Shown: piece by piece, positions 1 through 8,855 of the stretch | Position numbering within the stretch: position 1 is the stretch's first letter | Layout: every line of letters begins with the position of its first letter | Source of the DNA: Bacteroidota bacterium | Lineage (GTDB): Bacteria > Bacteroidota > Bacteroidia > NS11-12g > UBA9320 | Direction of reading: 5' to 3' | Length of the DNA stretch: 43,736 nt | Assembly: GCA_002746305.1 (NCBI GenBank) | Contig: NVWV01000002.1 | Location: 1 to 43,736, forward strand | Position numbers and translations under genes: made by a program | The notes under the pieces: generated by a model | Told to the model about the DNA's origin: nothing | What the model saw: only the letters and a program-made list of their open reading frames with translations | The model's database searches: none

Positions 1-657
1 AATAGCAATCGGTTCAGAGGTAAGAGCAGGAGAGCTATTACAATGAGACTTTGATAAGTCAATTTCAGCATAGGTGAAAAATCGTTGATTAGCAGCTCCA
101 GTATTGATATTACTATTTCTACAGCATTGTCCTGTTCTAAGTCTTACCTTACCACAACTTACCATATTAGAATAGGGTATGACCTTGAAATCAATGATTA
201 CTTTGTAAACATGTTGTTCGATACCTTCCGCTCCATTAACACGAGTGTTTTGAGGCACGCATTCACCTCCAGCGGATGCACATACGGGAGTAATCTCTTT
301 AATACTAGATAGTGTAGGCGTTACGGATCTACTACTTCCACCTGAAGAACATTCAATCCAAGTAGTTGGTGTTGAAAACGAAACCCCAGCACACCAACGG
401 TAGTAGGTGATGGTAAATTCAAATTTAAGTGAATCGATACACTTGTATGTGATATCAGCACCCATTACGTGTGTGGCCTCAACTTTTTGAGAACTAAACA
501 TAAAAGGAACAATAAACATAAGAGCTAAAAGGCTCTTTTTAAACAATTCAAACATACTATGATATTTACTTCTTGTATTATTCCTTTTGGGTGCTATGAA
601 GCTCAGTTTTTTTTGTGTTTCACCTATAATTTTAGGTGTGGTTAATGGATCATTCAT
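1..657 (-). CDS. Secreted surface protein, 5' part only (HVMGADITYKC family)
   Basis: The frame is open from an ATG at 657 to the left edge (219 codons), so the gene is cut by the window. After a basic stretch comes a signal peptide whose hydrophobic core lies around residues 39-55 and ends near VEA. It is followed at once by THVMGADITYKC, the start of a very widespread group of large Bacteroidota secreted proteins (often over 1,000 residues, with gliding-type or T9SS C-terminal domains; this is family knowledge). The visible part is cysteine-rich, with CSSGGS, CASAGGEC and GQCCRN. An internal ATG at 555 would give a conventional signal peptide without the 34-residue leader, and either start is possible. 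A TATCTTTA element at 699-706 could be the promoter. The exact function is unknown; a role in surface adhesion or motility is inference. Confidence 0.75.
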   Translation of the reverse strand, partial: MNDPLTTPKIIGETQKKLSFIAPKRNNTRSKYHSMFELFKKSLLALMFIVPFMFSSQKVEATHVMGADITYKCIDSLKFEFTITYYRWCAGVSFSTPTTWIECSSGGSSRSVTPTLSSIKEITPVCASAGGECVPQNTRVNGAEGIEQHVYKVIIDFKVIPYSNMVSCGKVRLRTGQCCRNSNINTGAANQRFFTYAEIDLSKSHCNSSPALTSEPIAI

Positions 658-1167
658 GGTTTATAAAGTCTAGTAATTTATTCTACCCAATAGATACCTA
701 AAGATAGTTTGATGTTGCACTGGGTGAAAAAAAAATCTAACTTAGGGATTACATATAGGGTCTAATTATTCTGATACTATAGAGAAATAATAGTATCTAA
801 TATATTGATATTTAGTATATTATGATTGCGAGCAAGTTAAAAATAAAAAGGAGGTAATTTCTTGTAAATATTTCGTAAATAGATGTTTTTGTAAACATTC
901 TGTATCTGATTTCTACAGTGAATCTGAGATATTAATCAGGAAAATACCAGATAAAGTTGCTTGGTAATCGATGATTTTTGTCTCCAAATACAAAAAATAT
1001 TTTAAGGACTTATGACGTTAATTTTATTTAGTTAAAGTGGAATTAAAAACAGAATTTTTTAAAATTAATTAATTGATTTTTTTGTTATTGTATAAAATGT
1101 TGAACTCTTTTGAGAAAGACGTGATTCATGTTACTAAAGAGTTGATTTTTATCGGAATATTTGCACA
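658..1167. other. AT-rich intergenic region, about 510 bp
   Basis: No convincing coding frame is visible on either strand. The right part is very AT-rich, with runs of A and T around 1010-1100. The region must hold the promoter of the minus-strand surface protein (TATCTTTA at 699-706) and that of the plus-strand gene at 1168, before which AATATTTG lies 4 nt upstream of the ATG. No clear hairpin, tRNA or repeat was recognised. Confidence 0.5.
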
Positions 1168-1656
1168 ATGAAAATTAGTATGGCCCTCTATTTAATTACT
1201 GCATTATTTTGTACAAGTTTTTCATTTGAAGAACCTTCACTTACAATAGATCCTGAGATATATACCAAAACAGTAGATGTCCAAAAAACGTGTGACAAGA
1301 TTCTCTTTGATGAGACTTTAAAAGCCTATAATCAGTTTTATAATCACTCATGCAAACATGTTAAACTAAGGATGGGAGAGGTCTCTAAAATTCAACAAAA
1401 GATTGTAACAGGAAATGAAATAGGAAGTCTCGAAATTGTCTACAACGAGACAATTAAATTGGAGAATAAGTCTATAGCATTAACTTCTGAAATAGTTGAA
1501 CTTCGATTCTATAAAAGAAGAAAATCTTCCTATGATAGGGTTCTACCTTCCGAAATTGCTAAAAACTCAAGACGGGCTTCTTTAGTTGAAAAGCATAAAA
1601 AAAACATTCGAGAAAAGAGTGAGAAACTAATCAGTTTCTTAACTAAAAAGTACTAG
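1168..1656 (+). CDS. Small secreted protein of unknown function
   Basis: A 162-residue protein begins with a plain signal peptide (MKISMALYLITALFCTSFSF). The mature part is mostly charged and looks helical: the C-terminal half from about residue 80 is rich in Lys, Glu and Ser and could form a coiled coil. Two cysteines (in KTCDK and HSCKH) might pair in the periplasm. No domain was recognised. The ATG is preceded by AATATTTGCAC, close to the Bacteroidota -7 element. Its 3' end overlaps the convergent Sua5 gene by 14 nt. It could be a periplasmic chaperone-like or anchoring protein, but nothing in the sequence proves this. Confidence 0.6.
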   Translation: MKISMALYLITALFCTSFSFEEPSLTIDPEIYTKTVDVQKTCDKILFDETLKAYNQFYNHSCKHVKLRMGEVSKIQQKIVTGNEIGSLEIVYNETIKLENKSIALTSEIVELRFYKRRKSSYDRVLPSEIAKNSRRASLVEKHKKNIREKSEKLISFLTKKY

Positions 1657-2587
1657 CAGATCTGTTTAGTCTATCAGCTATAGCCCTACCTATTCCTTCT
1701 TGTTTTATATGCTCTACAATGATGCAATCGGAATCGTCTTGATCCGCAATTCGCATAAGGGAGAATAAATTATTTGCAATCTCTGACAAATTGTACTCGT
1801 TTGATAATAAGTAGCTTTTACAATTTACACGCTTGTTCTCAAAAAGAAGTGCACAGCATTTTTTGTGGGGATACTTTTCTAAAAAGGTTTTAATACTGGA
1901 TACCAGATGAAGTGGTTTAGTGGTACTGTAGTGCTTACTTAGTTGTCCTGGAGATTGAAGCTCATTGGAAGAAGCTAATTGTACGGATAAATCAGTTTCT
2001 TTGGTAATTTGTTCTTGACTTATTCCACCTTCTCTGAGAATAACAACTAAGCCATTCTCAATTGCTACAATAGTGCTTTCTAGACCAATTTGACAGGTTC
2101 CTCCATCCAATATATATGGAATTTCACTTCCTAGTCCTTGTTCTACATGCTCCGCAGTTGTAGGGCTTACAGTGTTAGAAATATTTGCACTTGGTGCAGC
2201 CAAAGGGAAGTCTAAGGTATTTAATAAATCAAGTGTTAAAGTATGATTGGGTACGCGAAGGACTACATGTGTAGATCCTGCTGTTATTAGGTCAGGCACT
2301 AATTTACTTTTTGGAAGCAAAATACTGAGAGGTCCCGGCCAAAATGACTTTGCTAGCTTCTCTGCTTCTTTTGGGAATTGGAGGACGTATTTTCGAGCAC
2401 TTTCTATATTGGGTAGATGCAGAATCAAAGGGTTAAAATGAGGCCTGTTTTTTACCTTATATATATTAGATATTGCTTCTGGGTCTAATGCATTGCCAGC
2501 TAGTCCATAAACGGTCTCCGTAGGTATTGCAACCAATTGACCACTATTCAATAAAGTTGAGGCTTTGGTTATATCCGTACCTATCAC
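1643..2587 (-). CDS. sua5: L-threonylcarbamoyladenylate synthase (Sua5/YrdC/YwlC family)
   Basis: This enzyme makes threonylcarbamoyl-AMP from threonine, bicarbonate and ATP, the first step of the t6A37 modification of ANN-decoding tRNAs in the cytoplasm. The YrdC domain fills roughly residues 5-195, with IPTETVYGLAGNA, KNRPHFNPLILHL and SxTI-type GLESTIVAI. The extra C-terminal part (about 205-314) matches the Sua5 domain that distinguishes the roughly 310-350-residue Sua5 type from short TsaC. The start ATG overlaps the stop of the upstream sigma-54 activator by 4 nt (ATGA), so the two are probably co-translated. The family call is firm. Confidence 0.93.
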   Translation of the reverse strand: MIGTDITKASTLLNSGQLVAIPTETVYGLAGNALDPEAISNIYKVKNRPHFNPLILHLPNIESARKYVLQFPKEAEKLAKSFWPGPLSILLPKSKLVPDLITAGSTHVVLRVPNHTLTLDLLNTLDFPLAAPSANISNTVSPTTAEHVEQGLGSEIPYILDGGTCQIGLESTIVAIENGLVVILREGGISQEQITKETDLSVQLASSNELQSPGQLSKHYSTTKPLHLVSSIKTFLEKYPHKKCCALLFENKRVNCKSYLLSNEYNLSEIANNLFSLMRIADQDDSDCIIVEHIKQEGIGRAIADRLNRSASTF

Positions 2588-3945
2588 TTTTTGTCCCTTT
2601 TCAGGCCAAATTTATCAATTTTATTGTATAGGTGACTTCTTTGAATATCTATTTCCGCTGCGGTCTTAGCTACATTCCAATTGTTCTTTTTTAGCTTAGC
2701 ATCAATAAACATTTTCTCTGCATAGTCTTTAAACTCTTGGAAACGAGAAAACTCATTGATAGCATCAATAGTTCCAGGTTTTTTCTTGCCATTATTTGCA
2801 TAAAGTTGAACTTCCTCTTCTGTGATTTTCTGATCACATAGTATAATAAGACGTTCTACTATATTTCGGAGCTCACGGATATTACCACTCCAATAAATGT
2901 TTTTAAGAGCATCCATTGCACCTGCAGTAAACTGCTTTTTATTAATGCCATTATCCTCACAGATTTCCTCCATAAATTTCTCGGCAAGTGTTGGGATATC
3001 AGATACACGCTCATTAAGCGTAGGGACATGTATAACGATGACAGAGATACGGTGGTAAAGATCCTCTCTGAAGTTTCCATCAGCAATCTCTTGCATCAAG
3101 TCTTTATTAGTAGCAGCAATAATTCTAACATCAACAGGAATGTCTTTTTCCCCACCAACACGAGTTATTTTATTTTCTTGAAGAGCTCTAAGTACTTTAG
3201 CTTGAGCAGATAGACTCATATCACCTATTTCATCTAAGAATAAAGTACCACTACTGGCTTTTTCAAATTTTCCGAGCTTTTGTTTTACCGCAGATGTAAA
3301 TGATCCTTTCTCGTGACCAAAAAGCTCACTTTCAATCAGTTCTCCCGGAATTGCTGCACAATTTACTTCAATTAGAGGCTTGTCAGCTCTATTACTCTTT
3401 TCGTGTATCCATCTAGCTACTAATTCTTTACCGGTTCCATTCTCGCCGGTTATCATAACTCTAGCATCTGTGGGAGCGACCTTTTCAATAGTCTTTTTTA
3501 TCTTCTTGATGCTTGGAGAATCGCCAACCATCTCACGCGTTTTTGTGATTTTTCTTTTTAAAACCTTGGTTTGAATAACTAAATTATTCTTATCGACAGC
3601 ATTTCTAACCGTGATAAGAAGTTTATTTAAATCAGGTGGTTTACTAATAAAATCAAACGCTCCTTTTTTAGTGGCTTCCACTGCAGTTTCCATTGTGCCG
3701 TGACCAGAAATCATAATGAAAGGAAGTTCAGGAGCTATTTCTTTTGCCTTTTCTAGCAACTCTAGACCATCTAGTTTTGGCATTTTGATATCAGCCAATA
3801 CAGCATCGTAGTTGAACTTTTTTATGAGGGATAAAGCTTTCTCACCATCTTCAGCTTCTTCTATTTCATATCCTTCATAATCTAAGATTTCTCTAAGGGT
3901 CTCTCTGATACTTTTTTCGTCATCTACTATTAGTATTCTTGCCAT
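2584..3945 (-). CDS. Sigma-54-dependent response regulator, NtrC/AtoC family
   Basis: A 453-residue transcriptional activator with three domains. The receiver (about 1-120) has its phospho-acceptor at Asp52 (ADIKMP). The AAA+ sigma-54 interaction domain (about 140-380) has Walker A GENGTGKE at 167-174 and Walker B GTLFLDEIGD at 233-242. A Fis-type helix-turn-helix lies at the C-terminus (NWNVAKTAAEIDIQRSHLYN). The loop that contacts sigma-54 reads GSFTSA (214-219) instead of classical GAFTGA. No histidine kinase gene is adjacent, so the partner is unknown. It precedes sua5 with a 4-nt overlap, suggesting one transcript. Length and architecture are normal for the family; the regulon cannot be read from this window. 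Confidence 0.93.
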   Translation of the reverse strand: MARILIVDDEKSIRETLREILDYEGYEIEEAEDGEKALSLIKKFNYDAVLADIKMPKLDGLELLEKAKEIAPELPFIMISGHGTMETAVEATKKGAFDFISKPPDLNKLLITVRNAVDKNNLVIQTKVLKRKITKTREMVGDSPSIKKIKKTIEKVAPTDARVMITGENGTGKELVARWIHEKSNRADKPLIEVNCAAIPGELIESELFGHEKGSFTSAVKQKLGKFEKASSGTLFLDEIGDMSLSAQAKVLRALQENKITRVGGEKDIPVDVRIIAATNKDLMQEIADGNFREDLYHRISVIVIHVPTLNERVSDIPTLAEKFMEEICEDNGINKKQFTAGAMDALKNIYWSGNIRELRNIVERLIILCDQKITEEEVQLYANNGKKKPGTIDAINEFSRFQEFKDYAEKMFIDAKLKKNNWNVAKTAAEIDIQRSHLYNKIDKFGLKRDKK

Positions 3946-3990
3946 ACTGTGGTCTAGTTAAATTTTCTTCTCGTTAGTTATATTAAAAAT

Positions 3991-4353
3991 GCAAAACTAT
4001 AAGCCGGGTTCTGTCTCTTCACCAAGGTGAATGAGCTTATCATTTATCTATGCAACCTACCCTCTATAGTTTCTAGCCGAGACTAGAATTGGACGAGCTG
4101 CCCTCAACCTATAGTTTACTTGGTTTTACAACGTGCAAGGTTTGTACCAAACGAATGTTACCATCCGAGCGTGTGAGCTCTTACCTCACTTTTTCACCCT
4201 GGCTCTCAAAAAAATGAGAGTGGTTATTTTCTGTTACCCTTTCTGTTACCTTGGTATTCCTACCTAAGCACCCTCTGTTTCTAGAGGTACACTGCCCTAT
4301 GTTGCCCGGACTTTCCTCCCTCCGCCTAAGCGAACAGCGATAAGCCATTTTGC
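3991..4353 (-). ncRNA. rnpB: RNase P RNA, bacterial class A
   Basis: This is the catalytic RNA of ribonuclease P, which removes 5' leaders from tRNA precursors. On the minus strand the universal 5' motif GAGGAAAGTCCGGGC lies at 4304-4318 and the universal 3' motif ACAGAACCCGGCTTAT at 3999-4014. The ends were set by a possible P1 helix: GCAAAA at 4348-4353 can pair with TTTTGC at 3991-3996. The length of about 363 nt is usual for class A. The exact ends are uncertain by several nucleotides; the identity is not in doubt. Confidence 0.95.
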
Positions 4354-4431
4354 GATACAAATGTATAGTATTTTAAACGCTTTTGACCAATGCGGTTTAT
4401 TCACGTGATATGAACACGTATTGTTACTACT

Positions 4432-5442
4432 TTAGTTATGGTTTAACTCAATGAATACGGGGAAGTGGTCACTGTAGCCTCCTAGATATTTATTGCCTCC
4501 ATATGTTCTTAATGGGAAACCTTCATATTTACCAGTTTGAATCATCCAATCCTCTGCCTTTATTGCTGCAGAATTTGTAATAAAGTGAAGGCCAGAGGTA
4601 TCTGTAATAAGAGATTTTGAAATCATTATTTGGTCAAGCATATCCCAATAACTGCGATATCTATAACTTCCATAATCTTGATCCTCCAGTTCACAAAAGG
4701 CATTGAATAATTGGTCTTTCTTAACCGTATTTTGATTGCAACTTACCGCTAATGTTTCTGATATACTTTTGTTACTGGGCTCATCATTGAAATCTCCCAT
4801 TACAATGATTTTTGCACTAGTGTTTTTATGTTGTATTTCTTGGATGATTTTCGTTAATGTATTTGCAGCTATGATTCGTTTAGGTTCAGATTTTTTTCTC
4901 CCTTCCCCTCTACTAGGCCAATGATTTATTAAAAAGTGAAGAGTTTCTCCTGATGTAGTATTTCCAATTACATATAGTATATCTCTTGTTTTATCCTTGT
5001 AGTCAGATAAGTTAGGTTGATAGGCTTTTACCTCGGATACTGAAAAGATTGATTGGTTATACAAGAATGCGACGTCTATTCCTCTTTCGTCAGGTGATTC
5101 AATATGAGCAATGCCATAATTCTCATCTACTATTTGTGAATTATGTACAAGGTCTTCAAGAACAGTTCTGTTTTCCACTTCACATACTCCTAAAAAAGTA
5201 GGAGCGTTGTCATTGGCTAATTCACTAATGACTTTGGCTAAATTGCTTAATTTGGTTTCATATTTTTGGCTATCCCATTTGCGGTCGCTCGTTGGGGTGA
5301 ATTCTTCATCGTAATTTTTAGGATTATTTAAGGTGTCAAAGAGGTTCTCTACATTGTAAAAAGCAACGGTTATACCATATTGCTCTTGCTTATTACAAGC
5401 GAAAAGAAATAGGAAAAGTCCAAATAATACCAATTTTTTCAT
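4432..5442 (-). CDS. Endonuclease/exonuclease/phosphatase family lipoprotein
   Basis: A 336-residue lipoprotein whose signal MKKLVLFGLFLFLFAC ends in a lipobox cysteine. The remainder is an endonuclease/exonuclease/phosphatase fold, with FYNVENLFDT near the start, GVCEVEN (metal-binding Glu), NHWPSRGEG, VMGDFNDEP and the terminal GGYSDHFPV catalytic Asp-His pair. Family members hydrolyse phosphodiesters or phosphomonoesters of nucleic acids, lipids or sugars; the substrate here is unknown, and the lipoprotein signal suggests periplasmic or surface action. The start at 5442 is preferred over the longer frame at 5451 because a perfect TACCTTTG -7 element (5449-5456) overlaps that upstream codon. 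Confidence 0.88.
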   Translation of the reverse strand: MKKLVLFGLFLFLFACNKQEQYGITVAFYNVENLFDTLNNPKNYDEEFTPTSDRKWDSQKYETKLSNLAKVISELANDNAPTFLGVCEVENRTVLEDLVHNSQIVDENYGIAHIESPDERGIDVAFLYNQSIFSVSEVKAYQPNLSDYKDKTRDILYVIGNTTSGETLHFLINHWPSRGEGRKKSEPKRIIAANTLTKIIQEIQHKNTSAKIIVMGDFNDEPSNKSISETLAVSCNQNTVKKDQLFNAFCELEDQDYGSYRYRSYWDMLDQIMISKSLITDTSGLHFITNSAAIKAEDWMIQTGKYEGFPLRTYGGNKYLGGYSDHFPVFIELNHN

Positions 5443-5448
5443 GACGTT

Positions 5449-5456
5449 CAAAGGTA
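5449..5456 (-). promoter_or_regulatory. -7 promoter element TACCTTTG
   Basis: A perfect match to the Bacteroidota TAnnTTTG element, 6 nt upstream of the ATG at 5442. A TTG lies about 22 nt further upstream, slightly far for a -33 element. Its position implies a transcript with almost no leader. Confidence 0.55.
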
Positions 5457-5574
5457 TCTTAATTCAGAAAGTGTATACCAATTAAAGTATTCCACATATA
5501 AAGTGGGAATATGTTTTTTGTGTTATCAGAAATAATGACGTATGAACAACCGTTTTTTGCAGGATAGTTTTAAA

Positions 5575-6954
5575 ATGACACTAATTAAATCAATTTCAGG
5601 TATTAGGGGAACGATAGGTGGTAGAGAGGATGAATCACTTACACCTATTGATGTAGTAAAGTATATAACTGCATTTGCAGATGTAATAATTACTAGTGAA
5701 AATAAGAAAGTAGTGGTGGGTCGAGATGCTCGTCTTTCTGGTGCCATGATTAACCAGTTGGTTTGTGGAACCTTAGTAAGTAAAGGTATAGAGGTTATTG
5801 ATCTTGATTTGTCTACAACACCAACAGTTGAAATGGCCGTTGTTAATGAGCAAGCTGCTGGAGGAATAATTTTGACAGCGAGTCATAATCCAAAGCAATG
5901 GAATGCTTTGAAACTCCTTAATTCTGACGGAGAATTTATATCTGCTGAACAAGGTGCTGATATAATTGATAGAGTACAATCTTCAAATTTCGAGTATAAT
6001 GAGATAGACAATATTGGTAGCTATCAGCTTAAAGATGGTTATATGGAATGGCATATTGATGAGATATTGAAATTGGATATGGTAGATATAGATGCCATTA
6101 AGAAGAAGAATTTCACAATAGTTGTAGATGCGGTAAATTCAACTGGAGGTATTGCGGTGCCAATGCTACTTAAAAAATTAGGAGTTCTAAAGACGATTGA
6201 ATTATACTGTGAACCTACTGGATTATTTCCGCACAATCCTGAACCTCTTCCTGAGAACTTAAAAGATTTGTCAGAAATGGTTCTTAAGGAGAAGGCTGAT
6301 TTAGGAATTACCGTTGATCCTGATGTAGATAGATTGGCATTTGTCAGTGAAAATGGTGATATGTTTGGTGAAGAATACACTCTGGTAGCAGTTTCTGATT
6401 ATGTTTTAAGCAATAAAAAAGGAAATACAGTCTCCAATTTAAGTAGTACACGAGCATTGAAAGTGGTAACGGAGAAGCACGGAGCATCATATGCTTCGAG
6501 TGCAGTAGGAGAGGTGAATGTAGTGAAAATGATGAAGGAGACCAAAGCTATAATCGGTGGCGAAGGTAATGGCGGAATAATACTGCCAGAGCTTCATTAT
6601 GGCCGCGATGCATTGGTTGGAATAGCCTTATTTCTAAGTCACCTTGCTAAATGTGGTAAACCAATGAGTCACCTAAAAGCTAGTTACCCTACATTTATTA
6701 TCAGTAAAAATAAGATTGAACTTACTCCAGAGATTGACGTGGATAGTATCTTAGATCAGCTTAAGGAAAAATACAAGAAGCAACCTATTAATACCATTGA
6801 TGGAGTTAAAATTGAATTTGATGAGGAGTGGGTCCATTTACGTAAGTCAAATACAGAACCGATTATCAGAATTTATGCCGAAGCAAGTACTATGCGGGTG
6901 GCTGATAGTCTTGCCAATAAGATTAAATCGGATATTAAAGAGATGATTTCTTAG
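5575..6954 (+). CDS. glmM: Phosphoglucosamine mutase
   Basis: Converts glucosamine-6-phosphate to glucosamine-1-phosphate on the way to UDP-GlcNAc for peptidoglycan and lipopolysaccharide, in the cytoplasm. The 459-residue protein has the four-domain phosphohexomutase layout: ISGIRGTIGG at the N-terminus, phosphoserine loop TASHNPKQWN at 101-110 (Ser103), metal loop DPDVDRL, sugar loop GEGNGGII and C-terminal phosphate-binding RKSNTEPIIRIYAE. The start at MTLIKSISG (5575) is chosen over an in-frame start 33 nt upstream because homologues begin there. The end overlaps the convergent BtuF-like gene by 20 nt. Phosphomannomutase activity cannot be excluded, as the families are close. Confidence 0.88.
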   Translation: MTLIKSISGIRGTIGGREDESLTPIDVVKYITAFADVIITSENKKVVVGRDARLSGAMINQLVCGTLVSKGIEVIDLDLSTTPTVEMAVVNEQAAGGIILTASHNPKQWNALKLLNSDGEFISAEQGADIIDRVQSSNFEYNEIDNIGSYQLKDGYMEWHIDEILKLDMVDIDAIKKKNFTIVVDAVNSTGGIAVPMLLKKLGVLKTIELYCEPTGLFPHNPEPLPENLKDLSEMVLKEKADLGITVDPDVDRLAFVSENGDMFGEEYTLVAVSDYVLSNKKGNTVSNLSSTRALKVVTEKHGASYASSAVGEVNVVKMMKETKAIIGGEGNGGIILPELHYGRDALVGIALFLSHLAKCGKPMSHLKASYPTFIISKNKIELTPEIDVDSILDQLKEKYKKQPINTIDGVKIEFDEEWVHLRKSNTEPIIRIYAEASTMRVADSLANKIKSDIKEMIS

Positions 6955-7711
6955 CGTTCAGGTAACGAATTGTCTTTAGAAGTCTTGGGCCATACCAAGA
7001 GAATAATTCTCCGTCTACCAAGCTGATTTTAGCCTCTGGAAGTGTTTTTTGTAACTCTTGCATATGTTCATCCTTAAATGGATAGGGTTCTGATGATAAT
7101 AGAACTTCCATTGGATTTAGGGTTGCTATCTGTTCGTTTGTTAATTCTGGATATCGCGAGTCTTCTTGTTCAATGGAATTCAAGTATCCACAATGGTGCA
7201 AGACGTCTTGGATAAAGGTATCCCTACCAGCTGCCATATATGGTTTCCTCCATATTAGGTAGAGTACAGAAATAGTAGTGTTTGATTGTAATACATTTTT
7301 GAAACCAATAGAAATTTGATTGATAAGTTTCTGAGCGGTATCTTGTCTGTTGACCAAATCTCCAATAGAAGATATCATGTTATTAGAGTCTGAGATTGTA
7401 TGAATATCACTAAGCCAAACGTTACAAGTCTTTCTTAATTCTTCAATTTGTTCTTTTTGATTTTCTTCTTTATTTCCGATTATTAAATCAGGGTTTAAGC
7501 GTTTAATTTTATCAAGTTGTAATTTTTTAGTTCCACCAATTTTAGTAGATTTTGCATATTTATCAGAAGGATGAACACAAAATATAGTTTGTCCAATGGG
7601 TAATATGTCCAGATAATATAGCAGTTCTGTTTGCGATGGGACCAGTGATATTATTCGCGTAGGAGTTACCGTTAACGTAATCTTATGTCCTGTTTGGTCT
7701 ATATAATCCAT
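6935..7711 (-). CDS. BtuF-like substrate-binding protein, no signal peptide
   Basis: A 258-residue protein of the helical-backbone metal-receptor / periplasmic-binding fold used for vitamin B12 and iron chelates. ISLVPSQTELLYYL near residues 21-34, IGGTKKLQLDKIKRLNPDLI around 58-77 and YLIWRKPYMAAGRDTFIQD are typical of cobalamin-binding relatives. It begins MDYIDQTGHKITL, with no signal peptide or lipobox, so as written it would be cytoplasmic; related single-gene forms are common in Bacteroidota. No ABC permease or ATPase is next to it. Binding of cobalamin is plausible but not shown. Confidence 0.78.
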   Translation of the reverse strand: MDYIDQTGHKITLTVTPTRIISLVPSQTELLYYLDILPIGQTIFCVHPSDKYAKSTKIGGTKKLQLDKIKRLNPDLIIGNKEENQKEQIEELRKTCNVWLSDIHTISDSNNMISSIGDLVNRQDTAQKLINQISIGFKNVLQSNTTISVLYLIWRKPYMAAGRDTFIQDVLHHCGYLNSIEQEDSRYPELTNEQIATLNPMEVLLSSEPYPFKDEHMQELQKTLPEAKISLVDGELFSWYGPRLLKTIRYLNAKKSSL

Positions 7712-7766
7712 TATAGGTTCTTAGTGTCCACTCTACAATTAGGTAGGACTACCATTCATTTGTAGA

Positions 7767-8771
7767 CTATAGCACAGCATAAATATCATTGATTTTTTCC
7801 GAGTCTATTAAAGAACGTTTTTCATCGCTCCACTTAATTAGTCGAATTTCACTTTCGGCAAGTTCTAGGCCAGTAATGTCACCATCTGAAAATGAACAAC
7901 ATCCTGAGTTAAAGTAACAGGGTTTATCATCCGTAACAAGAGTACCTATTGCAGTTGTCTTCGTTCTGAGATGAGCTATTTTTTCCTTAATCCTTTTAAT
8001 TTCCCTGACATTAGAAACATCATTGTGATCAAGGTCTTTCAATTGTCTTACAAGTACGTCAAGATGGTTCTTGCTAAGAAAGACGGGCTGGTGTGTATGC
8101 CCGCAAATAACAATTTGTTTATTTATTCGTTTGGCCCAAGTATGCATTGCTATGTCGTGTTTATCCTTAAGCATTTTACTTTTGGAAGGTGTAGATAAAG
8201 GTATTTTAAACCATCGTTGTATATTTCTCCATATAACTCTTACAAACCATTTGCTAATTCCCGCAAATTGTTCACTTGTACTACTTCCTTGATGCCCATG
8301 AACTAAAAGGATATTTCCAATTAAATCCTTGTTATCATCCTTAACATTGAACCTAATAGCTTCATGAGTAGCAATGTTTTTAAAGAAGGGAGATAAGTAT
8401 TGGCTGACTTTATTGAGGTGATTCCAAGCATCATCATGGTTTCCCCAGACTTTTATTAGTTTATTCCTTTGATGAAATTTGTTTTCAACTTCTAAGACGT
8501 CCTTGTATTTAGAGATTACACTTTTAAGAGTGTTTTCCCAAAATTCCTCTGCATCTCCTAGAATAATTAAACCATAATCATGCTCCAAGTAGTGGGATAG
8601 TGCAGTTAGGTAGTTTTGCTTACATGGAGCAAAATCATCAGCTCCGTCACCTATACCCCTGTGATGATCACTAAATACAATCCATCTATCGGTACCTAAG
8701 TTCAAATCAAGCTGATAGCCAGTAGAATTAAGCTTGGTAAGACTTTTATGTATTCTATCTACGGATGCCAA
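7767..8771 (-). CDS. Calcineurin-like metallophosphoesterase
   Basis: A 334-residue cytoplasmic-looking protein with the ordered metal-binding motifs of the family: SDHH at 34-37, LGDAEEFWEN, WGNHDDAW, VHGHQGS and CGHTHQP. These bind a dinuclear metal centre for phosphomonoester or diester hydrolysis. The SDHH and GDAEEFWEN pattern resembles LpxH/UDP-diacylglucosamine-hydrolase-like enzymes only loosely, so the substrate is left open. The start codon is TTG at 8771; a TATTTTCG element at 8792-8799 lies 20 nt upstream, directly beside the terminator of the preceding gene. Confidence 0.82.
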   Translation of the reverse strand: MASVDRIHKSLTKLNSTGYQLDLNLGTDRWIVFSDHHRGIGDGADDFAPCKQNYLTALSHYLEHDYGLIILGDAEEFWENTLKSVISKYKDVLEVENKFHQRNKLIKVWGNHDDAWNHLNKVSQYLSPFFKNIATHEAIRFNVKDDNKDLIGNILLVHGHQGSSTSEQFAGISKWFVRVIWRNIQRWFKIPLSTPSKSKMLKDKHDIAMHTWAKRINKQIVICGHTHQPVFLSKNHLDVLVRQLKDLDHNDVSNVREIKRIKEKIAHLRTKTTAIGTLVTDDKPCYFNSGCCSFSDGDITGLELAESEIRLIKWSDEKRSLIDSEKINDIYAVL

Positions 8772-8799
8772 TAGTGAAATTTACAATTGTCCGAAAATA

Positions 8800-8830
8800 C
8801 AAAAAGCCCTCCGACAAAAGACGGAAGGCT
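8800..8830 (-). terminator. Rho-independent terminator of the small basic protein gene
   Basis: On the minus strand AGCCTTCCG and CGGAGGGCT pair over 9 bp (one G-U) around a short loop, followed by TTTTT. It ends the gene at 8856-9110 and directly abuts a TATTTTCG element for the next minus-strand gene. Confidence 0.85.
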
Positions 8831-8855
8831 CTAAATATTGTTATAAATAAGTGGT

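Noticed and set aside
85..312. 75-codon plus-strand frame at the left edge
   Set aside because: It lies antisense to the much better-supported secreted surface protein, which has a signal peptide and a family motif.
2247..2441. Plus-strand frame inside sua5
   Set aside because: It is an antisense shadow of a conserved enzyme, with no start context or motif.
4397..4412. parS-like palindrome TTATTCACGTGATATG near rnpB
   Set aside because: Only 11 of 16 positions match the common parS consensus and the core CACGTG is short. It is 20 kb from parB and single, so chance is likely.
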